This document shows positions 17,858 through 25,595 of a DNA stretch of 64,000 bases, piece by piece; within the stretch, counting starts at the first letter, position 1, and every line of letters begins with the position of its first letter. The DNA comes from Sediminicola sp035798135. GTDB taxonomy: Bacteria > Bacteroidota > Bacteroidia > Flavobacteriales > Flavobacteriaceae. The position numbers and the translations under genes are program-made. Location of the stretch: the NCBI GenBank assembly GCA_035798135.1, contig JAPFBR010000008.1, positions 1-64,000 on the forward strand, given 5' to 3'. Under the pieces are notes generated by a model that was not told where the DNA came from, ran no database searches, and was given only the letters and a program-made list of their open reading frames with translations.

Positions 17858-17865
17858 CAAAGATA
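17858..17865 (-). promoter_or_regulatory. -7 box for the Nif3-like operon
   Basis: Minus strand reads TATCTTTG (TAnnTTTG), 20 bases before the ATG. The same octamer occurs before lipA and before the small Cys-rich gene. Confidence 0.45.
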
Positions 17866-17886
17866 AAATATTATATTTTCGTTCCG

Positions 17887-18879
17887 ATGAAGCTACTCAG
17901 AAAAATAGGGTTTCCATTTTCCTTGGTCTACGGATTGGTGGTCTCTATTAGAAATATGATGTTCGATAAGGGAATATTCAAGTCCCTTTCCTTTGATACA
18001 CCCACTATTTGTGTTGGGAATCTAAGTGTTGGGGGAACGGGAAAAACTCCCATGATCGAATATCTTATAGCACTTTTAAAGAAAAATAAAAAACTTGCGG
18101 TGCTAAGTAGGGGATACGGACGGAAATCTAAAGGTTATATAAAGGCCGAAATAGGTACTACCGTTGAGCAAATTGGTGATGAACCCTTCCAGATACATAA
18201 AAAATTTCCTGAAGTCACCATGGTAGTGGATGCAGATAGGAGACATGGAATATCACTTTTGGAAACCCAAGAAAAGCCAGATCTGATCTTATTGGATGAC
18301 GCCTTTCAACACCGTAAGGTGCAACCTGCATTTTCTATACTATTAACTGCCTATGATCAATTGTATATAGATGATTGGTATGTGCCAACTGGAAATTTAC
18401 GGGATAGTAAAAGGGAAGCCCGTAGGGCCGATCTCATTGTGGTAACCAAATGCCCATCAAATCTAAAAGATGCGGAGCAAGAAAAAATAATTAAAAAGTT
18501 ACATCCCTTAAAACATCAGCAAGTACTCTTCAGTAGTTTGGTCTATGATACCGTTTTGCAAGGAGAAAGGAAAACCTTAGCTCTCGGGGCACTACACGAT
18601 ATAAAAATATCCTTGGTCACTGGTATTGCCAATCCGGGGCCATTGGTCACTTATCTGAAGGAGGCCTCAATAGTATTTGAGCATCTGGAATTTGGGGACC
18701 ATCATTTTTTCACGGAAAAAGAGATAAACACTTTTAATTCCAAAGAGATGATTTTGACTACGGAAAAGGATTTTGTTAGGCTAAAGGGTAAGGTTGCCAA
18801 TCTTTTTTATATCCGTATTGAGCACAGTTTTATCGGTAAAGGAAGGCAGCAACTGCTTGATGCCCTGGCGTCTTTATGA
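17887..18879 (+). CDS. lpxK: Tetraacyldisaccharide 4'-kinase
   Basis: 330 residues, usual length. LpxK phosphorylates the 4' position of tetraacyldisaccharide-1-phosphate to make lipid IVA on the inner membrane. The P-loop is 'NLSVGGTGKTPMIEYL', followed by 'LSRGYGRKSKGY', 'GDEPFQIHKKFP' and 'LDDAFQHRKVQP', all typical of the family. The N-terminal 'FPFSLVYGLVVSIRNMMFD' is the membrane-associated helix. ATG at 17887, divergent from the Nif3-like gene. Its last 6 bp overlap the end of the convergent histidine kinase gene. Confidence 0.95.
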   Translation: MKLLRKIGFPFSLVYGLVVSIRNMMFDKGIFKSLSFDTPTICVGNLSVGGTGKTPMIEYLIALLKKNKKLAVLSRGYGRKSKGYIKAEIGTTVEQIGDEPFQIHKKFPEVTMVVDADRRHGISLLETQEKPDLILLDDAFQHRKVQPAFSILLTAYDQLYIDDWYVPTGNLRDSKREARRADLIVVTKCPSNLKDAEQEKIIKKLHPLKHQQVLFSSLVYDTVLQGERKTLALGALHDIKISLVTGIANPGPLVTYLKEASIVFEHLEFGDHHFFTEKEINTFNSKEMILTTEKDFVRLKGKVANLFYIRIEHSFIGKGRQQLLDALASL

Positions 18880-21099
18880 TGTTGGATTGATAACTTTGGG
18901 AGCAAAGATATTCTGGCCAATTTTCTGATAAAAGACTTCTGGCTTAAAAGGTTTAGTGACCACATCATTAACCCCTGCCGCATAGAAACTCTCCAAACTA
19001 TCATCTAGGGAAATAGCTGTTAACGCAATGATAGGCAATGTTGTGTTAAATTTACGTATTTCTATGGTTGCCTCTTCTCCACTAATGCCCGGCATATGAA
19101 TGTCCATTAAAACAGCATCGTACGTATTGTCCCTAACCATTTCTATAGCATCCGTTCCATTGCTGGCAATGTCACAGGTCACCTCTTTTTTAAGTAACAT
19201 TTTTTTGGTAATGACTTGATTGATCTTGTTATCTTCCACAATCAAAATATGTAGTCCTGTCAGATCGTATTCATTCTCCGTGATTTGGAAGTACATATCG
19301 TCTATTTCACTACCCTCCGTGGTTTTAAGCTTTAGCTCAAAAAAGAAGGAACTGCCTTTGCCCAGTTCACTTTTTAATCTGATCTTACTTTCAAAGAGGC
19401 CAAGTAAACTTTTTACAATAGTAAGGCCAAGTCCGGTACCACCATATTCCCTATTGATTTGTATGGACCCCTGTTCAAAACTATCAAAAATGTTTTCTTG
19501 TTTTTCTGGGGCAATTCCAATCCCTGTATCCTTTACCTCAAAATAAATGGTGACTTCGTCCTCGTGTTGTTCCTGTAGTTTGGTAATAACCGTTACTTCC
19601 CCTTTTTTTGTGAATTTAAGGGCGTTACCTACCAAGTTGATGAAAATCTGGGATAATTTTAAAGGATCACTGAGTAAATGGGTTGGTATATTTGGGTCGA
19701 AATCCAAAGTAATTATCGTCTTGTTGGCTTTGGCGCTTTGTTGCAGGGAACTGATGACTTCCGTTAAGATCTTTTTAAGATTTAACCTAATATTTAAAGG
19801 TTCCAGTTTATCCGCATCAATTTTATTGATCTGTAGGATGTCATTGATGAAATTCAATAAATAATCCCCGGAAAATTTTAAGGCTTTTAAATGTTCTTCC
19901 TGTTTTTTGCTTGGGTTTTCCTCTAAAAGTAAATGCGTAAGACCGGTTACTGCATATAATGGGGTCCGTAATTCATGGCTGACTGTTGACAAGAAATTAG
20001 TCTTGGCCTCCATGGACTGTACCGCTGCATCCCTGGCACTTTGTAGTTCCCTATTTTTAGTGTGTAATAGATCGTTTGTTTTAAGTTTAATCTGATTGTT
20101 CCTATATAATGAAACGGCCAAGAGGGATATAATGGTCAAAAATGCGGAAGTCAAGATGGCTGTAATCTCGGAGCGACTCGAAGACTCATTCAAGTCTCTA
20201 ATTTCAATATCCTGCTTTTTAATCGTGCTTTCCATTAACTCTCCCCGTAATTGGTCAGCGGTTTTGACCTGGGAAGTGATTCTTTCAGAGGCGATCAAAG
20301 AGTCTTTGATCTGGAGAAGATTTCTATTGTAGACCAAGGCAGCATCGTATTGGCCCAATTCCTCAAAGGCTTTCCCCAACAATATGTTGGCTTCCAAGAT
20401 TTCTTGATGGAATTTGTTTTCCTGTGCAAGGGTCAACGCATTCTTTCCGTTTTTGGCTGCCGAATCCAAACTGTCCAAGGCAAGGTTTAACTGCGTCAGC
20501 CCCAAATAGGCTTTTGTTGTCAAGTAAGCCTTTTCGTATATATCGCTATTGACCACCAAGGAATTGAAATTTTTGGAGGCTACTCTATATTTTTCAATTT
20601 TGAGTGAGATGTTCCCCTCCAATAAAGATATTTCGTTTAAAAGATGTCGGTCATTGCTTAGTACCTTGGCCTCTTTTAATAAGTTTAAAGCTTGATATGG
20701 TTTTTCGTTCCTAAAATAATTTTGGGCTTCAATATACTTATGGGCTGCATCACCATGTGGGTAAGCAATTTCATTCAATAAGATTTGTGCACGTTCATAA
20801 TAGAACATGGCATTTTCTTCCCGTTCCAGCTTGAGGTTTAAAGATGAGATTTCGTGATAGCTATCAATAATGGTCTTGATATCCTCATTTTCTTCTGCAA
20901 GATTGGCTGCCATGGACATTGCCTTTATGGCAAGATCTATCTGGTTTTGGTTCTTATACATTCTTGCTTCGGAGAAATAAGCATCTATGTCCTTCACAGG
21001 AGGCTTATTGTCCTGAGCGGAGATATCGTGAAAAGTGGTCATGACCACTACCATTAATAGGATGTTTAAAATCCTTTTATGTCTAGTTTTAATTCTCAA
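18874..21099 (-). CDS. TPR-containing hybrid histidine kinase/response regulator
   Basis: 741 residues. Signal sequence (to about ISAQ, residue 29), periplasmic TPR-like helical repeats (about 35-290), one membrane helix (about 312-332), HisKA with the phospho-accepting His375 (STVSHELRTP), HATPase with 'GTGLGLTIVKSLL', and a C-terminal receiver with Asp666 ('VLMDIHMPG') and Lys in VVTKPF. Start: the frame begins with TTG at 21099, the only start that keeps a charged signal n-region. TTG overlaps the gap stop as TTGA, so translation is probably coupled to GAPDH. The output is unknown; the receiver has no DNA-binding domain. Signal sensed is unknown. Confidence 0.9.
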   Translation of the reverse strand: MRIKTRHKRILNILLMVVVMTTFHDISAQDNKPPVKDIDAYFSEARMYKNQNQIDLAIKAMSMAANLAEENEDIKTIIDSYHEISSLNLKLEREENAMFYYERAQILLNEIAYPHGDAAHKYIEAQNYFRNEKPYQALNLLKEAKVLSNDRHLLNEISLLEGNISLKIEKYRVASKNFNSLVVNSDIYEKAYLTTKAYLGLTQLNLALDSLDSAAKNGKNALTLAQENKFHQEILEANILLGKAFEELGQYDAALVYNRNLLQIKDSLIASERITSQVKTADQLRGELMESTIKKQDIEIRDLNESSSRSEITAILTSAFLTIISLLAVSLYRNNQIKLKTNDLLHTKNRELQSARDAAVQSMEAKTNFLSTVSHELRTPLYAVTGLTHLLLEENPSKKQEEHLKALKFSGDYLLNFINDILQINKIDADKLEPLNIRLNLKKILTEVISSLQQSAKANKTIITLDFDPNIPTHLLSDPLKLSQIFINLVGNALKFTKKGEVTVITKLQEQHEDEVTIYFEVKDTGIGIAPEKQENIFDSFEQGSIQINREYGGTGLGLTIVKSLLGLFESKIRLKSELGKGSSFFFELKLKTTEGSEIDDMYFQITENEYDLTGLHILIVEDNKINQVITKKMLLKKEVTCDIASNGTDAIEMVRDNTYDAVLMDIHMPGISGEEATIEIRKFNTTLPIIALTAISLDDSLESFYAAGVNDVVTKPFKPEVFYQKIGQNIFAPKVINPTS

Positions 21100-22106
21100 A
21101 TGTACTTATTCTTGATCAATAAATTAATTATGTCAATAATTCTGCAACTATATCCCGTTTCATTGTCATACCAACCTATAATTTTAACCATTTTTCCGAT
21201 TACGGAAGTCATCTGAGAATCAAACGTACAAGAATAAGAACTATTGTTTATGTCAATGGAAACTATAGGGTCTTCTGTGTAAAAAAGTATATTTTTTAAT
21301 TCCTTGTGCGATATTTTTTCAAATGCCTCATTGATTTCCTGTATTGAAGTCTCTTTTTTTACATTGAGGGTAATGTCCGTTAATGACCCGTTTGGCACGG
21401 GAACACGAATCCCACATCCTCCGATAGCATTGGCCAATTCTGGAAAAATAGTGGTCAATGCCTTAGCTGCTCCGGTGGTGGTTGGTATTATGGATTGGGA
21501 GGCGGCCCTCGACCTCCTTAAATCCCTATGCGGTTGATCATGGAGGCTTTGATCCGAGGTGTAGGAATGCACCGTAGTGATATAGGCTTGCTCTACCCCG
21601 CAAAGGTCATTGATGACCTTGATCATAGGGGCTGCGTTGTTGGTGGTACAGGATGCATTGGAAATGATATGGTCGTCTTGGTTAATAATGCCCTCGTTTA
21701 CACCATAGACAACCATTTTGATATTGTCGTCCAAGGGTGGGACAGATAAAATCACCTTCTTTGCTCCGTTATCCAAATGGTATTGAAGGTCTTTTCGAGT
21801 TTTAAATTTCCCTGTGGCCTCTATCACTATGTCAACCTTATGTTCTGCCCAATCAATCTGTTTGGGATGTTCATGGTTTAGAAGGGATATTTTTTCGTCG
21901 TCCACCAAAATATAGTTTCCATCATAACCTATTTGTTTGGATGATACCCCATGAAGGCTGTCGTATTTTAACAAATGGGACAAGGTCCTGGCGTCTGCCA
22001 AGTCATTTACGGCAACGATATTAAGGTTCGGATTATCCAAAATCAATCTACAAACTGTCCGACCTATCCTACCAAAACCATTAATGCCAATATTTACTTT
22101 TTTCAT
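21096..22106 (-). CDS. gap: Glyceraldehyde-3-phosphate dehydrogenase, type I
   Basis: 336 residues. It oxidises glyceraldehyde 3-phosphate with phosphate to 1,3-bisphosphoglycerate. NAD-binding 'INGFGRIGR' at the N-terminus, Asp35 in VNDLAD favouring NAD, catalytic Cys153 in 'SNASCTTN' and His180 in TTVHSYTSDQ. 'PHRDLRRSRAASQSIIPTTT' is the conserved substrate-binding stretch. The C-terminus is more divergent from housekeeping GapA ('INLLIKNKYI'), so this may be a second copy with an anabolic or stress role; that is inference. It overlaps the sensor kinase gene by 4 bases. A terminator-like hairpin lies just before its ATG. Confidence 0.93.
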   Translation of the reverse strand: MKKVNIGINGFGRIGRTVCRLILDNPNLNIVAVNDLADARTLSHLLKYDSLHGVSSKQIGYDGNYILVDDEKISLLNHEHPKQIDWAEHKVDIVIEATGKFKTRKDLQYHLDNGAKKVILSVPPLDDNIKMVVYGVNEGIINQDDHIISNASCTTNNAAPMIKVINDLCGVEQAYITTVHSYTSDQSLHDQPHRDLRRSRAASQSIIPTTTGAAKALTTIFPELANAIGGCGIRVPVPNGSLTDITLNVKKETSIQEINEAFEKISHKELKNILFYTEDPIVSIDINNSSYSCTFDSQMTSVIGKMVKIIGWYDNETGYSCRIIDIINLLIKNKYI

Positions 22107-22109
22107 TTT

Positions 22110-22133
22110 AAAAAAATCCCGCTACTGCGGGAT
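22110..22133 (-). terminator. lipA terminator or gap leader hairpin
   Basis: On the minus strand ATCCCGC-AGTA-GCGGGAT is followed by a run of Ts ending 3 bases before the gap ATG. It lies 28 bases after the lipA stop. No promoter fits between it and gap. Confidence 0.75.
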
Positions 22134-22161
22134 GGATTTTATATGTATGTTGTGGTTTCTG

Positions 22162-23037
22162 TTAATGGATGTGCTTATGGGCCTTGTAAGAAGATCGGAC
22201 CAAAGCTCCACTTTCCACATGTCTAAAGCCCATTTGTAATCCCAATTCTTCGTATTTCTTAAATTGCTCAGGGAGAATAAATTCTTTTACTGGCAAATGC
22301 TTTTTGGAAGGCTGCAGGTATTGGCCAATGGTTATTACATCTACATTTACCTTTCTAAGGTCTTTCATGGTCTCAATGACCTCTTCTTCCAATTCTCCAA
22401 GTCCCAGCATTATGCCAGATTTCGTCCTTTTGGCCCCATTATCTTTAAGGTATCTCAAAACCTCCAAACTTCTTTCGTACTTTGCCTGTATTCGTACCTC
22501 CCTTGTTAACCTTTTAACCGTTTCCATATTATGGGAAACAACTTCAGGTGAAACAGCTATGATTCTGTCCAGATGGGTTTCTATTCCTTGAAAATCAGGG
22601 ATGAGGGTTTCCATGGTGATGTTTGGATTCATTCTTCTGATGGCCTTAACCGTTTCCGCCCAGATAATGGAACCCATATCCTTAAGATCGTCCCTGTCCA
22701 CTGAGGTGATTACAGCATGCTTTATTTCCATTATTTTGATGGATCGGGCAACTTTTTCTGGTTCTTCCCAATCTACATCCTCAGGTCTTCCAGTCTTTAC
22801 GCCGCAGAAACCACATGACCGGGTACAGACGTTCCCTAGGATCATGAAGGTTGCAGTGCCTTCACCCCAGCATTCTCCCATATTGGGACAACTTCCTGAA
22901 GCACAGATAGTATGAAGATTGTATTTGTCTACCAGTCCCCGTAATTTGGTATATTTTTTTCCGGTAGGAAGCTTTACACGTAGCCATTTTGGTTTTCCTT
23001 TAGGTGGGCTTACACTTTCTACGGTTTCAATGCTCAT
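22162..23037 (-). CDS. lipA: Lipoyl synthase
   Basis: 291 residues, radical-SAM enzyme that inserts two sulfurs into octanoyl groups on lipoyl domains. Auxiliary cluster cysteines are Cys45, Cys50 and Cys56 ('CASGSCPNMGEC'), radical-SAM cysteines Cys71, Cys75 and Cys78 ('CTRSCGFC'), and the conserved C-terminal RSSY serine is present in 'ALVRSSYKA'. ATG at 23037, with TATCTTTG upstream as -7 box. A hairpin terminator follows. It lies downstream of the ECF sigma gene in the same direction, with a gap of 138 bp. Confidence 0.97.
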   Translation of the reverse strand: MSIETVESVSPPKGKPKWLRVKLPTGKKYTKLRGLVDKYNLHTICASGSCPNMGECWGEGTATFMILGNVCTRSCGFCGVKTGRPEDVDWEEPEKVARSIKIMEIKHAVITSVDRDDLKDMGSIIWAETVKAIRRMNPNITMETLIPDFQGIETHLDRIIAVSPEVVSHNMETVKRLTREVRIQAKYERSLEVLRYLKDNGAKRTKSGIMLGLGELEEEVIETMKDLRKVNVDVITIGQYLQPSKKHLPVKEFILPEQFKKYEELGLQMGFRHVESGALVRSSYKAHKHIH

Positions 23038-23051
23038 GCTTTAATTTTTTA

Positions 23052-23059
23052 CAAAGATA
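23052..23059 (-). promoter_or_regulatory. -7 box for lipA
   Basis: Minus strand TATCTTTG, exact TAnnTTTG match, 14 bases before the ATG. No -33 element recognised. Confidence 0.45.
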
Positions 23060-23175
23060 CGAAATGGTATTTGTATTATTCCATATTGGGACGTGAACCA
23101 AAATCATAATACTTTATTATTTTCGATATGCTAGTGTAATGCCTATATCATTATAACCAAAGAGGGGCCAAGCTC

Positions 23176-23742
23176 CTATTTTTTATTCTGAATGACTTCT
23201 GCCAGTAGTTTTTTTGCGCGGAGTAATTTTACTTTTATATTATTGAGGGGTTCCTTGAGTTCAACAGCTATATCGGTGTAACTCATCTCATTGAAGTATC
23301 TTAGATTGATGACTTGTTGGTAGTGGGGTTTTAATTTTTTGATGTAATGTAAAAGGGTGGCCAAATCCTGTTCCCTTATCAACTGGTCTTCTGCAGATGG
23401 GGCATCGTCCAAAACCCTTTTAATGGCATCATTGGTGCTGTCTCCAGAATTCTCGAAAATAGTTCGTTTGCGTTTTCGGATTAGGTCAACATGTAAATTC
23501 TTGGAAATGGTGAACAACCAGGTTTTAAACTCAAAGTTGTCATCGTAGGTGTCAATTTTGTCGAAAGCTTTTGAAAACGTTTGGATTGTAATGTCCTCCG
23601 CATCATTTTCATTTCTTGTCCTTATGAGTTGAAAACCGAAAACATCGTTCCAAAAGGTATCCAATAAGGTACTAAAGGCTCTCTGATTTCCCAGTTTGGC
23701 CTTCTCAATGGTAAGCTTAAGTGTATCCTTAGTTTTGTCCAA
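23176..23742 (-). CDS. ECF-type RNA polymerase sigma factor
   Basis: 188 residues. Region 2 is 'NENDAEDITIQTFSKAFDKI' followed by 'FKTWLFTISKNLHVDLIRK'; region 4 is 'EMSYTDIAVELKEPLNNIKV' with the helix-turn-helix. There is no region 1 or 3, which defines the extracytoplasmic-function group. The only usable start is TTG at 23742, since a stop codon lies four codons upstream in frame. No anti-sigma gene follows; a small membrane protein gene ends 31 bp upstream and probably shares the transcript. Target genes are unknown. Confidence 0.93.
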   Translation of the reverse strand: MDKTKDTLKLTIEKAKLGNQRAFSTLLDTFWNDVFGFQLIRTRNENDAEDITIQTFSKAFDKIDTYDDNFEFKTWLFTISKNLHVDLIRKRKRTIFENSGDSTNDAIKRVLDDAPSAEDQLIREQDLATLLHYIKKLKPHYQQVINLRYFNEMSYTDIAVELKEPLNNIKVKLLRAKKLLAEVIQNKK

Positions 23743-23773
23743 ATAGAATTCTTAATAATAAGCTTATGGCACT

Positions 23774-23983
23774 CTACTGAAGTTCCGTGGCTGTATCTTT
23801 TTTGCAATCTTGCTCGGTTGGGAGTTTTCCACAGAAACCACAAGCCTCCCCGTCCTGGTTCAAAAAAGGACTTTGACTGGCACAGGTGCCGGCAAATTTT
23901 CCGTCTTTCTTAGCCCAGATTTTAATGGCTATTCCAGCAAACCCTATAGCTAATAGACCAATGGTCAATAGTAATAGTTTCAT
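23774..23983 (-). CDS. Small Cys-rich single-pass membrane protein
   Basis: 69 residues. An N-terminal membrane helix ('LLLLTIGLLAIGFAGIAIKIW') is followed by a charged linker and a Cys-rich tail: 'GTCASQSPFLN', 'ACGFCGKLP' and EQDC (four Cys including a CxxC). Such a tail could bind a metal or form disulfides. ATG at 23983, with TATCTTTG at 24005-23998 as -7 box. It lies directly upstream of the ECF sigma gene in the same direction, so a regulatory link is possible but unproven. I recall similar short 'membrane or secreted' proteins in Flavobacteriia, without assigned function. Confidence 0.8.
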   Translation of the reverse strand: MKLLLLTIGLLAIGFAGIAIKIWAKKDGKFAGTCASQSPFLNQDGEACGFCGKLPTEQDCKKDTATELQ

Positions 23984-23997
23984 ATCTAAATTTTGGA

Positions 23998-24005
23998 CAA
24001 AGATA
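23998..24005 (-). promoter_or_regulatory. -7 box for the small Cys-rich gene and ECF sigma gene
   Basis: Minus strand TATCTTTG, exact TAnnTTTG match, 14 bases before the ATG at 23983, the same spacing as for lipA. Confidence 0.45.
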
Positions 24006-24059
24006 TAAAATTAATAGCCTTTTCAGAGGTATTTAAAACTACTTTAAGAGATGTACTTT

Positions 24060-24818
24060 TTAATAGTTGATATTGGCAACTATATTTTCCACAGTTGGGG
24101 CCATATTGCCACCTTTTCGTTCTATGGTTATGTATCCTATGGCATTTTCAGCGTAAGGTAGGGCCAGTAATTTGTCTTTATCAGTAATTTCCTTGATAAC
24201 ACCTAGGTTTACCATTTGACCATTGACCTCTGCCCACATTTGGAAACATTTATCCTCTGGCAATTGTGGTAGGTTCCGAACGTTGATAAAGGACAATTTT
24301 TTTACGGGATTGATATATGCTATGGCTTTAAGGTCTTTCGCATTCTTATTGCCTTTTACAGTATATTTTTTGGTCAAAGGATTGTTGAGTACAATGAACT
24401 GGTTTCTTACATCTTCCAATTGTTCCCTCATATTTTCTTCCAAAGATTTAATTTTATTGGAAACAATAGTGTTTTCCTGCATAAGACTTTGGTTCTGGTC
24501 CCAAAAGAAAAAGGAAGATCCTGCAAATATGAATACGGCTACACTGGCTGCAACTGCATATCTTGTGAATCTTTTTCGCAATGAATTTTGGGCCCTAATA
24601 GTGCTCAATATTTTTTCTTTTAGCCCTTCTGGAGTTTTTAGGGCGTGCAATTTTGCATAAGCCTCTAAATTTTCCTGAAGCTCAACGTACATTTCCCTTA
24701 CTTCTGGATACATGGCAACGTATCTTTCTACCTGTAGGGTCTCTTCCTTGGAAGTGGCACCGAGTAGGTATTTTTCCAACAAATCGGAATCTAGGAATAT
24801 TTTTATTTTATCTTTCAT
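24060..24818 (-). CDS. Anti-sigma factor, RskA-like
   Basis: 252 residues. The cytoplasmic N-terminus (about 1-80, 'LLEKYLLGATSKEETLQVER') resembles an anti-sigma domain but lacks the HxxxCxxC zinc motif. It is followed by one membrane helix (about 86-106, 'YAVAASVAVFIFAGSSFFFW'), a short coiled coil, and an RskA-type C-terminal domain ('INPVKKLSFINVRNLPQLPE', 'FQMWAEVNGQMVNLGVI'). It would hold the sigma factor encoded just upstream at the membrane until proteolysis. Its ATG overlaps the sigma stop by 4 bases (ATGA), typical of a coupled sigma/anti-sigma pair. Confidence 0.92.
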   Translation of the reverse strand: MKDKIKIFLDSDLLEKYLLGATSKEETLQVERYVAMYPEVREMYVELQENLEAYAKLHALKTPEGLKEKILSTIRAQNSLRKRFTRYAVAASVAVFIFAGSSFFFWDQNQSLMQENTIVSNKIKSLEENMREQLEDVRNQFIVLNNPLTKKYTVKGNKNAKDLKAIAYINPVKKLSFINVRNLPQLPEDKCFQMWAEVNGQMVNLGVIKEITDKDKLLALPYAENAIGYITIERKGGNMAPTVENIVANINY

Positions 24819-25381
24819 GACAACATACTTATTAGAGACAATAGCACCATGGACGAGCCGTAAATTTTCTTTAACTCCCGAAGTCCAATTTTTAATCTAG
24901 ATTTAATTGTGCCCAAAGGTATATCCAATTCATCACTGGCCTCTTGTTGTGTCATCCCTTGAAAAAAAAGGGCATCCAACACAATTTGATACTTGGATTC
25001 CAACTTGTCCAAATTCTCCCGAACATCCATTAGCTCTGGCTTAGTGCTATCTACGCCTATTCTATATACGTCGGAAACATCCATTTGGATTTCCTTGTCG
25101 GTTTTTGTGTTTACACTTCTCAATTTGTCTATGGCCGTATTCCTCGTAATCCGAAAGAGCCATGTAAAAAGCTTGGCTTTGGAAGAGTCATAGGAGTCCG
25201 ATTTCTTCCAGATTTTCACGAAACTTTCTTGAACAATGTCTTGGGCGAGGTCATAATCCTTGACCACTTTAAAGGCAACTCCGTACAAGGTGTCGCCATA
25301 GTGCTCGTAGAGAAGGGAAATAGCTTTTTCATTTCGCTCCTGCAGTAGTTCAACAATATGTTTTTCAAGAAGTACGCTCAT
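24815..25381 (-). CDS. ECF-type RNA polymerase sigma factor (SigK-like) paired with RskA-like anti-sigma
   Basis: 188 residues. Region 2 includes 'DYDLAQDIVQESFVKIWKKS' and 'LFTWLFRITRNTAIDKLR'; region 4 is 'GMTQQEASDELDIPLGTIKS' followed by RLKIGLRELKK. It overlaps the anti-sigma gene by 4 bases, so both proteins are made in step. ATG at 25381. The preceding 213 bp hold no other gene. No perfect TAnnTTTG box was seen; sigma factors of this group often drive their own transcription from a different promoter sequence. Confidence 0.95.
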   Translation of the reverse strand: MSVLLEKHIVELLQERNEKAISLLYEHYGDTLYGVAFKVVKDYDLAQDIVQESFVKIWKKSDSYDSSKAKLFTWLFRITRNTAIDKLRSVNTKTDKEIQMDVSDVYRIGVDSTKPELMDVRENLDKLESKYQIVLDALFFQGMTQQEASDELDIPLGTIKSRLKIGLRELKKIYGSSMVLLSLISMLS

Positions 25382-25568
25382 AAAATATATTGCGTTTAGA
25401 GAATTTTAACGCCATTAAAAAATCCAAGGGTAACTATCTACCGTAAATACATCTGAACGCTAAGGTATAAAATTGATGGTTAAACATAATTTTATGACCT
25501 GTTTTTAAATAAGATAAGTGTACAACTGGTAATTGTACATTTAAGTTTGGTTAGTTTGGTTTGGTTTG

Positions 25569-25595
25569 ACCCCCGTTGATTTTTTCATCGGGGGT
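25569..25595. terminator. Hairpin at the murB stop
   Basis: ACCCCCG (25569-25575) pairs with CGGGGGT (25589-25595); its last base belongs to the murB stop codon. The T-rich flank (TTATTTTA) is on the plus strand, so it looks a weak terminator for murB itself. Confidence 0.5.
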
